Source: Kuschelorhynchus macadamiae
Lineage: Eukaryota; Arthropoda; Insecta; Coleoptera; Curculionidae
NCBI GenBank assembly: GCA_030620095.1
Contig: JAUTXW010004477.1
Span: 658,501-722,500 of the forward strand
Length of the DNA stretch: 64,000 nt
Direction of reading: 5' to 3'
Below the pieces are notes generated by a model, which made no database searches, was not told the origin of the DNA, and worked only from the letters and a program-made list of their open reading frames with translations. This document shows positions 47,776-59,711 of this stretch, in pieces. Made by a program: the position numbers and the translations under genes. The stretch's first letter is position 1. Each line of letters opens with the position of its first letter.

Positions 47776-49752
47776 GTTTTTATATAGAATTCTTTGCAGC
47801 CTGCCCCCGAATTTAAATTTTTCTTTTATATCTTCATTTATAAAATCCAGTTTTTTTTAATTTTTGAACACTTTGTATATCCAACTTAAGGTTTAATGCT
47901 GTCAAATCCTTTTTTCTTCATGCATGTGTCTCGAATAAAATTTTCTGAGAAGTTAAAATACAAAAAGTTTTACAAATGGTGCGGTCTTTTTGATAAGCAC
48001 TGTAAATGTTGAAAGAAATAAATTAATTCTAATAGTTCTCTTCTAGATGAATAGCAGTAATATTTTAAGTTTAGTTTAAAAGGTGTGTTACTATTAAAAT
48101 AATAGTTGCGATTAAAATATTTAAAAATTCTAAAAACCAAAAAAAAAATTAAGCTCATATTTTTATATATTTAAAACAGCTTTTTCGTTGTCGATTAACA
48201 AAACTTACAAATTTGCAAAATTAAAAGCAAACTATCTTCACGTAAAATCTTAAGTGCTATGAATTACCATTTGAAAAAATATATTTCTCTATAAATTAAA
48301 AATTAACCAAATATTCCATTAAGTTAAACTTTTTTGTCAAAAACGATACCTGCTTATCTAAGCAGAGCATTTTTTTGTCAAAAAATCACATCTAACTCAT
48401 AACATAGAGATCACTTGCCTAGTCCTGGGATATAAATTTACCTCTTAAATAAATAGAGCCAGTGCATCTGCCTCGGAAATTTTTACAGCGTGCTTATCTA
48501 ATGCGTGTAGAATTCTTGCTATAAAAATAAACTGTTGAATTTCAATGCCAAAAAGTAGTATAATGTGTGTCTGACACAAACCGCGTTTTCAAAAAGAAGA
48601 AAATTTTCATATAGATACAGAAAATTTTATTTTTGTTAAAATTGTCTGCATGTAGAAAAAAGAGTTATGACCGAATAAAACATTAAGTCGAATATACAGG
48701 TTTTTTTAAAAATACAAATAGTGGTTTCCAAAAACTAATAATTTTAGATTATATTTTTGTCACTGCAGATTTAAAAGCTACAAAAATCATGAATAAATAT
48801 AAATGAAGTTTTTCTATTTAAATATAAATTATAAGTATAACCAAAGATCCATTATAGCTTACGCAATAGATAACTCATTTAAATGAGATGCCTTGAATCG
48901 ATCCTGAGACATCAATGCTCGCTGATATTATATAATTTCGTACGGTAACCCTCGACCCGCGAACGAGAAGCGGCTTTTCCAAATTTCCCGTCACTAAATA
49001 TTAAAAGAAATCTTTTAGTTAAAAGAGAAATATTGAATTTGGTTCTTAATCTTTGGGGTTGAAATTTGATATTGATTAGGTTTTAATAGAAAACAAACTT
49101 CTTCCTACAAAAACCTAAGTAACTAAATTAAAGAAATAAGCTACATATTATTTTAATCAAAAAGCAGTTTTAAACCTATTAACTTATACAGGAAGAGGAA
49201 CATTTTTTGCTTTTTAAGATACTTGTATGTATGACACCTACCTACAGGGTTATTTATTAACAAAGATAGAGAAAAAGTGTAGGGTAAGAAAAACGTTTTT
49301 TTTTTTATGGAATACCCTGCACAATGTTTATTTTTATGAAACGCCGTTCTCTACTAATTTCAAAAATATATAGTTTGATTATATTGGCGCAAAGCGTTTA
49401 TTAATTATTTTAGTTTAACTGTAACATCACTTGCCATATAAGTCTAAGATAATATTATAACATAATGCAAAACTTGTTACAGTTAAACCAAACTAATTGA
49501 AAAACGAGTTGCGCCAAAGTAGTCAAACTATATGTTTATGAAATTAGGAAAAAAGAATATTGATAAAAATTATAAAAATTTGGGGTGTTCCATTAAAAAA
49601 AAACGTCTTTCGTTTACGAATTCTCAACATACTTAACAACATTCCGCGTTAATTTCTCGGATGGATGCGGGATTTTTCAGAGGTCTTGAACGTTGCCGTG
49701 TTTTGTTCGATCTACTGCGTATGCGTAGCTATATTGGTCGACTGTATAACTA

Positions 49753-49974
49753 CTATAGACAAACATTACCTATATGATAGCGTTGATTGAAGGAAATAGA
49801 ATGTGCGCAACCTAATGGGCGAATCTGTGACAGCGCTTCCCCTAACGTTTTAGGTACTGTATGGTGGAGTCGTTCTGCAGCAAACGCATAAAACACCCAT
49901 TTGAACTCGTTCCGTACTTGCTGTGATGGCCGTTGGCGGCCGCGTTGATCGGCAAACGATGAGATCCGGTGCAA
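49753..49974 (-). other. Conserved 73-codon frame in copy B, function unknown
   Basis: Paralogue of 43176-43397 with six amino-acid changes and no gap. See that entry; there is no recognised domain and the coding status is doubtful. Confidence 0.25.
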
Positions 49975-50054
49975 GCAAATATTATTATGGTTGATTCATC
50001 AATCAACGTAATTATTTAATCTAACACAAATTCTGCCACTTTAGACGTTAACAG

Positions 50055-50885
50055 GGCCGTAGCTATTATAAGTCTTGGCAATGGAAAAAAAACATTGTGT
50101 TATTTTATGATTACACAATAAAGCAGATTGTTCTAGGTCTACGTTTAAATCTAAATTTTAATTTACAAATTATTGTTACTTACCTATCTTTTTTTAAGAA
50201 AAAAATTTATTTTTTTCATTGTTCTGAATTATTAAAGATACAAGCTGTCCCAAATTCCAGCGTTTTCCCTATGCTTCTGACCAATAAAATCTTTCATCGG
50301 TGCTAATTTATAAGGAGGAACGAAACATAGGGTCAAAAATCTAATCACGTCATATTCTCGACAAGAAAACAATGGATTTTTAAATAACTTCGGGAGTAGA
50401 ACAAAAAAAAAGTTAAATATTTTTGAATTAGGTACTTATTTTCAGATTATAATAATAGAGGTGGAGTCAAATAAATTTTAGATTTCCATTGCCACATTTT
50501 CTCCGCTTCGAGATGACGTAGGTAATTGAATTTTTGACACGACGCGGGCGCGGGCGTTCCGTTCCTTCGCAATCATTATTAACTAGCGTTGATGATGGTT
50601 TTTTAGTTCGAAACATCAAAAAAATGTTGAGTGTGATATAATGTCGGATTTAGAATTAAAATTGGTGTTTATTAAGAACACAAAATTTTTGACTATTTAA
50701 AAAGCAAAGTTTATAATGATCGTTGGGAGATGAATTGCCTGTGGCTGTAACATTTATTTGAAAATATCTTTTTAAAAAAACCTCGGTAAAAAATTAAGCC
50801 GATTTTCAAACATTTCTTTTTTTTTTCGGATATATTCGGAAGTACTCGAAATATCCTCACTTTCAAAACGGCACTTGATTGGGCA
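50055..50885. mobile_element. Insertion specific to copy B, possibly hAT-like remnant
   Basis: Copy A runs straight from GACGTTAACAG to the CAAAATCGCAGTTTTGCC stretch; copy B has ~830 bp between these points. It opens CAGGGCCGTAGCTA, similar to hAT termini, and has a GC-rich patch at 50540-50565 (GACGCGGGCGCGGGCG). No inverted partner end or 8-bp duplication was found, so the class is uncertain. Confidence 0.4.
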
Positions 50886-51349
50886 CAAAATTGCGCAATT
50901 TTGCCACAATTTAAAACTTTCCATTTCTCGTATAGCTTCTCCCAATGGTCACCCTAGTTTTTAAAATATTTTTATCTTTTTTGCAATGACTAAAGAAGCA
51001 TAGAAAAGTAAAAGCAAAATTAAAATAAAATAACTTTAATTCAAAATTCTCAAACACATTTAAAAATAATACATAATCAGAATACAAGGTACACATGCAA
51101 TGTTTACAATTAAAATATAAAGAAAATTTAGAAAAAATGTGAAAATAAACTTACAGTTAACTACCAAGTAGCACCTATTCATAAATATTGAATAAATACA
51201 ATACAAATATTGAATATATACAATTTACGCAACTGTTGCTCCCTCGTAAAATGGAAGTATTGTAGTTCACTCTAGATGACGGAAAACGTGTTTTCTCAAT
51301 TTCGTCGGTTTGTCTGTCTGACTACGGCCAGCTAAAAAATTACTTACCA

Positions 51350-52010
51350 GAATGACTTCAAATTTTGGTCAAAAATTAAAGGACATATGGAGATAACCTC
51401 GTAACATTTTAGTAAAAATCCAAGATGGCGGAACACAATGGCGGCCTAGTGAAATGTTAAAAAAAATATTATTAAAAAATCTATTATCCAATTTATCTAA
51501 AATTTTGCAAAAAACATCAAGTATTATCTTGGAATTAACTGGTAAACTTTTGATACGAATCCAAGATGGAACAAAATAGCGGTTTGATAAAATATTTAAA
51601 AATTCCGCCTGAAAAAATCATCCTTTCAGGTTTTACATATATTTACATTTTAGCGTCCCCAGATGCCAAAAAATATGTTATATCAATTCCGTCAGCCCAT
51701 CACGTCGGTCGATCTATCTGTCGGTATAGTTTAAAAACAACCCCTATTGACTTCAAATTCTGATCAAAAATTAAGAGTCATATGGGGATGATCTGGTAAT
51801 ATTTTGGTAAAAATCCATTATGGCAAAACAAAATGGCGGCCTAGTGAAATGTTAAAAAAATTATTATAAAATAGCTACTTATCCAATTTATTTCAAATTT
51901 TGCATAAACATCAAGTATTATGTTGGAATTAACTGGTCAAATTTTAATACCAATCCAGGATGGCAAAACAAAATGGCGGTATAATAAATTTTTAGGATGA
52001 ATTTTAAAGT
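51350..52010 (+). repeat. ~130-bp repeat array, plus orientation (copy B)
   Basis: Counterpart of 43900-44510, with the same unit order but an extra unit near 51415-51450. Confidence 0.85.
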
Positions 52011-53194
52011 TCAGTTTTAAAAAGCTACTTAATGGATTGATTTAAAAAAAAACACTTTTTTTTTCAATTCCGTTGTTCCGTCTGTCAGTTCCCGTCGTAA
52101 CTTAGATACTACTTACCCGATTGACTTTAAATTTTAACCTCCACTATTTAAAAATAGAATTTTGTTTTTTTTACTGGATTCTAACCCAAAATAATACACC
52201 ACTCTAACATAACAACAAGAGAATCGTTAACGAAATCCATCTAGAAACTTAATATCTGGGAAATATCTGCGGACCAACGAAGTAGGTAAAGACTGATAAT
52301 ATAGGTTTCACGCAGGATATTGAACACTTCAAGAGTTTTTTTTTGAAAAACTAAATGTTTTAAATAAAAAAAATGTTGTAATATTTAAAGGGCGGTTTCA
52401 TCCCCTTGAAAGTTGATTTTTGAAAAATTTCTTCTTATCGAACCTCTACATCCTACAATCAACCTATAGGGCAAAATTCAGCTTTTACAATAAAGCGGTT
52501 TGAGCAGAATCGTGATTAATCAGTGACCCGATTTTTTAAAAGACCCTGTATACATTTTCAAGAAATTTTAAAATATGTAAAATAAGCAAATAAAATACAA
52601 AAGTTTTAGCGTTTTTCCAAAAAAACAAACATTTATTAAATAAAAGAAGTTATATTTAAGGGGCAGTTTCGCTCCCTTGAAATTTGAGTTTTGAAAAATT
52701 CCTACTTATAGAACCTGTACAACCTACTAGCAACCTGTGTGCCGCTTTTTACGTCAAGAGGTTTAAGCAGAATCGTGATAAGTGACCCGATTTTGAAACA
52801 CCCTGTATACATTTACAATACAAAAAATAGTGTTGAAAGGTCTGGCTCACCATGGCATTTAAAAAAAAAATCATATAGATCGGTGCAGTATAACTCTTTC
52901 ACGAACGTGTTGAAAAACTTGGCTTAGTGTTTTAAATATATAGATTTTAAAACAAATATTATATATTTTTTTAAATAATAAACAAAACATAAATTGTTTT
53001 ATTGAATTGAAAGCGTAAATATTAAATTTACCATCACGGTCAGGAAAGTAAATTGAAAAAATTATGTATTCGACGGAATTCTTATTTTTCTGTGTCGTTT
53101 ATTTTGCAGATATTTATTTTTATGACTATGCATTTTTTCAAAATCCCACTTACACTACATTTCTCTTTCACAAGACTGGCAGAAGTGGCAGCGC

Positions 53195-53287
53195 GCACCG
53201 GCAAGTAAAAATGTCGGACACCTTCCTTGGCGGCGACGGTATCGCCAGCTTCATTTCGGACATCTTTTGTGCCACGAATTCGCCCAT
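53195..53287 (-). other. Possible first-exon fragment, copy B
   Basis: ATG at 53287 opens MGEFVAQKMSEMKLAIPS, continuing with a PPRKVSDIF-type stretch, paralogous to 45010-45095. It lacks the five-base insertion of copy A and so keeps a longer coherent frame. It lies 76 bp from the conserved NRF1-type palindrome. No function assigned. Confidence 0.25.
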
Positions 53288-53362
53288 AATTATTAGTTTA
53301 GAAATATGGGTAGCGGATATTCCTCAGGCGGCCCAATTTTTTAAAGGGAACAATTCCAGTTA

Positions 53363-53374
53363 TGCGCATGCGCA
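53363..53374. promoter_or_regulatory. Palindromic NRF1-type site TGCGCATGCGCA (copy B)
   Basis: Identical to 45171-45182 although flanking bases have changed. Confidence 0.5.
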
Positions 53375-53619
53375 GACGTGAGTTTGCCATATTATATCGT
53401 TTAAATTCAAGTAATTTTATGCGCGATACTCATATTTAGTGATAATACTTGAATTTTTTTAATAATATACCTATAAAAACTTAATATGCAATTATAAAAA
53501 ATCGGTAATTTCCTTTACCCTGGACTTCCTCGGTATGATTTTTTTCCATTGATTAGGAATAGTCAAGTGTGACCCAATTTAGTTCAGTACATAGTCACAG
53601 CACATATGTTTTACAATGT

Positions 53620-54130
53620 TACATATTTTGGGCGCCATTTTGTTCCATCATATTGGATTCCTGCCCATATTTTACCAGTTTCTATCTATCTATGCCACAC
53701 TTCGCTCTTAGGCATAATTTAAAATAAATTCAAGTAGTTTTTACGTTGATACATACCGCCATTTTGTTACTTCATGTTGAATTCGTACCAGTTTATCCCA
53801 TTGTCACATTTAATTTTTCTACAAAATGTAAAGTCAATTGAACAACATTTCTTAAACTGATTTTTTTTGTTTGTTTTATTTCGCCATCTTAAATTCGTAT
53901 CACAATTTTACCAATTTATCTCTATATCACACTTAATTCTTGCACAAAAATTGAAATTAAGTTAAAAAATAATATTTTCAGGCTGATTTTTTAAATATTT
54001 TATTACGCCGCTGTTTTGTTTTGCTATGTTGGATTCATATCAAAATCTTACAAGTTCATTCCTATGCAACATTTGATATTTGTGCAAAATTTGAGGAAAA
54101 TTGGATAACTAGTTTTTTAGTAATAATTTT
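53620..54130 (-). repeat. ~130-bp repeat array, inverted orientation (copy B)
   Basis: Shorter counterpart of 45430-45900, with CCGCCATTTTGTTAC, TCGCCATCTTAAATTC and GTTTTGCTATGTTGGATTC at regular spacing. Confidence 0.8.
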
Positions 54131-54321
54131 TTTAACTTTCTAAATGATTTTCGTTAACAATCTTCTTGTTATATTAGAGTGGTGTATCATTTGAGGTGAG
54201 GATCCAGTTAAAAAAAGTATTTTTTTTCGACGTTTCGCAACTTTGTAACACATATAGATTCTCTATCCAGAGTGAAACCCATATTATCAGTCTTTACCTA
54301 CTCCGTTAGTCCGCAAATATT
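54130..54321 (-). repeat. Single inverted copy of the ~225-bp tandem unit
   Basis: Reads as the reverse complement of the units at 54322-55260, including TCGACGTTTCGCAACTTTGT and ACTCCGTTAGTCCGC. It meets the plus-oriented array head to head near 54320, so the junction forms a large inverted repeat. Confidence 0.85.
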
Positions 54322-55260
54322 TTCTAACCCTAAATAATACACCATTTTAATATAACAACAAGAAAATCGTTAACGAATACCATTTAAGAAATAATTAAAT
54401 ATCTGGGAAATAACTGCGAACCAACGGAGTAGATAAAGACAGATAATATGGGTTTCATGCAGGATATAAAATCTATATATGTATCCTGAGGATACAACAA
54501 TAAAGTTGCGAAAAGACGATAATTCAAGAAAAGAGTTCTCATTTTTTTACTGGATCCTAACCACAAATAATACACCACTCTAACATAAAAACAAGTGGAT
54601 CATTAAAGAAAACCATTTAGAAACTTAATATGCGGTCCAACGTAGTAGATAAAGACGGATAATATGGGTTTCATGAAGGATATAGAATTTATGTGTCCTG
54701 AGGATGCAACAATAAAGTTGCGAAACGTCGACAATTCAAAAGAAGGCTTATGGTTTTTTTACTGGATCCTAACCCCAAATAATACACCATCCTAACATAA
54801 CAACAACAGGATAGTTAACGAAAACCATTTAGCAACTTAATATCTGGGAAATATCTGCGGACGAACGAAGTAGGTAAACACTGATTATATGGGTTTCATG
54901 CAGGATATAAGATATATATGTGTCTTGAGAGTGCAACAATAAGGTTGCGAAACGTCGACTATTTAAAAATAGACTTTTGTTTTTTTTACTGGATTTTAAC
55001 TGTAAATAATATTGATATTATTATGTCATTATGTTATTAATATTATTATTGTTACCGAAAACTATTTAGAAACTTAGTTTCTGGGAAGTATATGCAGACC
55101 AATGGAGTAGGTAAAGACTGATAAAATCGGTTTCATGCAGTACATGGAATCTATGTGTTCTGAGGGTGCAACAATAATATTGCGAAACCTCGACAATTTA
55201 TGAAGACTTTTGGTTTTTTTTTACTGGATTTTAAACCCAAATAATACACTACTGTAACAA
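54322..55260 (+). repeat. Tandem array, four units of ~215-250 bp
   Basis: Units begin ACTGGATCCTAACC..AATAATACACCA, run through AACAACAAGA..CGTTAACGAA, CTGGGAAATATCTGCGGAC, GTAGGTAAAGACTGATAATAT and GTTTCATGCAGGATATA, and end TCCTGAGGATGCAACAATAA plus GTTGCGAAACGTCGAC. Unit starts are near 54322, 54549, 54760 and 54985. Related single units lie at 45925-46060, 46060-46250 and 52180-52325. The GAAACGTCGAC-type ending after a small hairpin is common at Penelope-like element termini. Confidence 0.85.
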
Positions 55261-55345
55261 AACTTTTTAACATCGATCCGCCATACTGGATTTTTACCAA
55301 AATATTACCAGATCATCCGTTACAGTAAATATGTTATTCTCTTCA

Positions 55346-55511
55346 CTCTCGGGCATATCAATTTGCACATGTTTTTTTTTGTGCTACTCCCCGAGTACTG
55401 CTCAGGTTTTAGCTTATCAATACATTTAACTTTTAGTTACCCCGAGTTTGGTTTCAGATTTTCTGAGTTGGATTCGTTCAGATCGATGCAAATTTTTTTT
55501 TTTGCCCGAGA
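55346..55511. mobile_element. Possible MITE with CTCTCGGGCA-type inverted ends
   Basis: CTCGGGCATATCAATTTGCA at the left is matched inversely by a TGCAAATT..TGCCCGAG arrangement at the right. No target duplication established; low complexity in the right arm weakens the case. Confidence 0.35.
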
Positions 55512-56321
55512 TGGACTGCTCGATGTCATTTGTTATTCTTAAAAGTTAGAAACATATCATGGTCTCTTATCAGTGACAAGTTTAGAAAAATGAATTAAGC
55601 AGTTAGGTTAAAATTTGTACTTGTTAATTTTAATATTTAAACTTGCGATAAAAAATAACAATGACTTAAAGTAAGAATTACGAATTAGGAAATTGGATAT
55701 ACCTAGCCTTACACAGATTACAAAGTGATTTAAAACAAATGTTTACAAATGACTCAATAATTGGTCAAGCTTGGGACAAAATTCTTTTGTGATCCATTAC
55801 ATAATTGATAAACTTATTTTGTCAAGGATTTGGTTGTCATTTTTTTGAATTTCAAAGCTGGTTCCTTCAGCTCTAAAATAATTGCAGTTATGTTCATTTA
55901 TTTTATTTGTACACGAAATTTAAAAGAAAGAGCACAGAAGTTGAAAATGCATTGAAATGTCTCATTGTTTAAATTATTAAAAAAAGTTCTTTTTAGAAAT
56001 CAACTATTTATTATTATTAGTGTAATTAATATGTTATGTTTCATTACCAACTATTTAACAGTACACTTTTATAAAATGAGTTAGGCTTTTTGAAGAATTT
56101 TGAGAAAAGTTAATATTTGGTTTAGAACTTTTTTAAATTATTCTAATAATCAGAAAATTTGAATAGGCTGATATTATTGAAATTTCATGAATCAGTGGCC
56201 TATTTGCCTTGATCCATCCCAGCCTAAATAAATCAGCTTTGGCTTGCTTCCCCTGTGTACAGTTTTATTATATGTTCATGTACCTATGTGTATATCTATA
56301 TTTTTTACTTTTGTTTTTTAG
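55512..56321. other. Low-repeat intergenic or intronic DNA
   Basis: No repeat family or coding frame recognised. If the 56322 exon is real, this would be the intron before it. Confidence 0.4.
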
Positions 56322-56464
56322 GACCAATATCAGACAGATATTGCCATGGAAATGTTATCACTAAAGTGAATAGCTCCAAATATGTAGCAAAAAATAAAAA
56401 CTTATCTGTTCCACTAATGAATGACTGTAACGATAATAAGAAATGGAAATATTACAAAGCTTGA
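56322..56464 (+). CDS. Candidate terminal exon of an unknown host gene
   Basis: A pyrimidine-rich tract ending TTGTTTTTTAG precedes the exon, giving a good splice acceptor. The frame then reads GPISDRYCHGNVITKV.. for 47 codons to TGA at 56462-56464, and a consensus AATAAA lies at 56556-56561, about 90 bp downstream. This acceptor, stop and poly(A) order is what a last coding exon looks like, and the region is free of the repeats around it. The peptide is polar with Lys/Asn enrichment and not recognised. No upstream exon was found, so chance remains possible. Confidence 0.3.
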
Positions 56465-57873
56465 GAAAGGGGAAGAAGTGCGCTACAGAAGTTTTTATTA
56501 AAATTAAATCATATATTGTCATATGATTTAATTTCAGTGCAATATATTTTCGTTTAATAAAATATATTAATTTTTTTTTAATTAAGTTTATTTATATTTA
56601 CCTAATTTAGTTGCTCTTTTTCCTTAATCAATACTGTAGTTGATCGCTAATTACGTCACTCAAATTAAGATTAAATTTTACATTTTAACAATTTCGCTTA
56701 TTTAACAGTTGGCCAAGTACTTTCTGATCAAAAAATTTACCTTCATGTTTCAAAGAAACATTTCGATAGTTATTGTTTTAAATTCTTTATTAAACTGTAC
56801 TCAATTTGTGAAGTTATCATTTATTACGGTTTGGAAATTTTTTGTAATATCATATATCGAAAGTTTTACTAAAAATAAATTTTAAAAATCATTTGAATTG
56901 TATTAATTAAATCGAATGTTAAAAACCTCACTGTATGGTAGAGTCCCTGATAATATATGGTACAATGGCGAGAATTTTACAAGAATTCATTCAATACAAC
57001 TACTAGCCAGTGTACTAAACTCCATTTTAAAAATAACTCATTAAAAAGGAACTGTTGCAGTCTCACTTATGGTATTCCCACAAGATTATTAATGTTAGCT
57101 ATATGTTTTATTCACTTCTGTGTTTGTCTAAAAAACCTCAAAATAAAAAAAATATTTCAAATATTAATATTAGATTCACTGGTTATTTGGCATCCAAAAT
57201 GTATATTCTGCTATCTATTGACATCACAGAACATGGGTAATGTAAAGAAATTTAGTAACAATTTTAGAGCATTCATATACAGTGTGTTTACTTAATTTCA
57301 GTACATATGAGAAAATCCTTCAAAAAATAGGTTAATTTATAAAGAGTTCTGCTTTCCGAGAAAATATTGCTAGGCTATTAAAATTTGAGATCGTATATAA
57401 AGGGAATAAAAAAAATATATATAAAAATGTAGCTGAGCAAAATGGAAAATTTTCAAAATTAACTATTTTCCTCTAAGTTTATCAGTTTAAAAATAAAGGT
57501 AAATGTTTATCAAATTAATTGCACATGTTTCAGCTTTTTATAGGAATCAAACAAATTAATATTAATATGGTATGTTTTATAGGACATAATTGTTTTTGAG
57601 CATTTATGTTTATCATGATTCTGATAACAAACAAAAAACTTACAGATGTGTATAAAAACATTGACAACTGGATATAAAGTAAGATAGTTGAAGAGAGTGG
57701 TGTCAGTTGAACCTTTCGATGAAAAGCCACCCTGTCCACATACGTATACCTGAGTATCTACCTATACACTGCAAAATGTTATAATAGAGTTTATAATATC
57801 TGCGTAGTGTCATGTTTTTTATGATCTGGATAAAGCTCCTTATTTTTATATATCAAAGCAATGCAATACTTAC
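56465..57873. other. Low-repeat DNA, no gene recognised
   Basis: Contains AATAAA at 56556-56561. Frames at 56957-57295, 57055-57240 and 57530-57739 overlap each other or show no domain. Confidence 0.4.
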
Positions 57874-57941
57874 CAAATTTAAGCCGACCGTCTAATTTTC
57901 GCTTAGTAAATATATTATATTCTGTCTTCATGCAACAAATA
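57874..57941 (-). CDS. Candidate 68-bp internal exon, minus strand
   Basis: On the minus strand, TTCTCACCCAG gives an acceptor, and AAATTTG|GTAAGTATTG a near-consensus donor. Between them one frame is open: ICCMKTEYNIFTKRKLDGRL plus KF. A further strong donor (CTAAG|GTAAGTTT, 58814-58820) lies upstream on the same strand, and a GC-richer patch with GCGCATGCGT at 59070-59079 could be a promoter. These could together be the 5' part of one minus-strand gene. The peptide is unrecognised. Confidence 0.25.
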
Positions 57942-58610
57942 CTGGGTGAGAATTTGTGGAAATAAAATATTATTATGAAGACTGCAGCAGCTAGTTTCTA
58001 AAAATAAAATGTCACTTAAAATCTACCTATATAAAAATTTGAAATTTAATTATCACATTGGCGTTGGTGTCCAGAAAATATAAAAACTTTTACTTGATTC
58101 TGACTATACAACAACTATTTATGTCATAAGTATATAATATGAGGTTTTAATAAAGTAGTCTGTTTTGTTTATTACCAGCCAGCATGCCAGTGAGTCTATA
58201 TTGATAGAATTTAACGCAAGTTTCATGCTAATTACAAGTGCAGGCATTGAATATAAAAGTGATTATTTGGCTAGTTAAAGGGCTTTGTTCTTTGTTATTT
58301 ACAACATTAAAATGTAGGTCATTATCTAGGACAATAGTCAATTTCATCAGTTTAATCGTATGTGATACCAAGTATTAGAAATCAAATATACAATTCTAAA
58401 AATATTCCTTTAAAAAATATACGAAACAAGTACTTCTTACTCGACCTTTGTTCAAAATTGCTCACAATATAATTTATATATTTTGGATGAATACTAAATG
58501 TTTCTTTTGGTTAAAATGGAAATTTTCAACATCTTTTAGCACCTGGGATTAAGAAAATGATACATTTTAAATATACAAAGCTGACACTTCCATTTTAATA
58601 AATAAATTTT

Positions 58611-58645
58611 CTGCAATAATAATAATAATAATAATATAATATCAT
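58611..58645. repeat. (AAT)n microsatellite
   Basis: A short run of AAT trinucleotides, no coding role. Confidence 0.9.
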
Positions 58646-59069
58646 ATTATGTTAAAGCACAGATGTAAAATATCATAAAGCCATAAGTTTTGATATGTAA
58701 AAATGCAGATTTCAAAGTGAATCTTTTCATAGAGATATTGAAATTTATAAATCCAATGATTGCATGTTAAGATCGCTAAAGATCAGAGGAAATAAAATTT
58801 TACCACGTGTTAAACTTACCTTAGTTCTTTATTTGGATTATTTTCGACGATATTTTTAGTATTTTACAAGTCTGAATACAGAATTCTGATTTCATCTTGA
58901 TTCGTATCATTTAGATTGAAACAAACGTCGATCTTGACAATTGAAATGAAAATACAGAATTGGAATACTGAAAAATGTAAAACCATCCAAACTTCTAACT
59001 AGGGTACAAATCAAAATAAACATTTACGAAAAACCTAACTTTCTAGTTTCGACATCGCCGTCAAAATCG

Positions 59070-59079
59070 GCGCATGCGT
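59070..59079. promoter_or_regulatory. NRF1-like half-palindrome in a GC-richer patch
   Basis: GCGCATGCGT sits in a ~120-bp patch (59040-59150) with several CpGs, unusual for this AT-rich window. By position it could serve the minus-strand exon candidates at 57874 and 58820. Inference only. Confidence 0.3.
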
Positions 59080-59711
59080 GTTTTGGAAAGATTCCTTTCA
59101 CCGAAAATTAAAATCGGGCCGCAGGGAACAGGAATATATACATTGAAAAAATTGCCTTCGCGCCATATATCCTCTCCTAAGTATATGAGAAAAACTAAGA
59201 TAGAAAAGGGCCATTTATTTTGTTCTAAGTGTAAAACCGTTTAGTACTTACAATGTTTCAAAATATCAAATATGTCAGTTTTCAAATACTATTTTTTGAA
59301 AACGTTTCAAATTAGGTATAAGATATGTTAGATAAAATATATTTTGAATATCTATAACAATAATAGCGACGTCCGGTTTTACTTGGGGGTTTTCGCAAGC
59401 TATCTAACATTTAGTTACTTCTCTGCTTAATATAAGTAAAATTAATTTGAATGCATTTTTAAATAAAATAACAAGCATATTTAAAATGAATTTTGCCAGA
59501 CAATATAGGAATTTAAATGAAACTTGTAGAAGTTCAGCCTAACGAGTACTAAACACAAAAAACAATTCGATTTTAAAAATTTGGATAGGTATTTATTAGC
59601 TAAAATTATATTTTATACTGTCAATCTGCTTCGTGTTTTTTAAAGTTAATAACTCATTATGTAAGTATTGTGATATTTTGAGGTACCTACTAAAATGTCA
59701 ATAAAACTTAC

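Larger units (their letters stand above)
47775..55318. repeat. Large segmental duplication, copy B
   Basis: Diverged paralogue of 41085-46344 (see that entry for landmarks). It is longer because it has extra DNA: a ~210-bp stretch at 48475-48690, a ~830-bp stretch at 50055-50885 beginning CAGGGCCGTAGC (hAT-like start, no matching end seen), and expanded tandem units at 54130-54990. The left edge coincides with the end of the truncated LINE. Confidence 0.85.
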
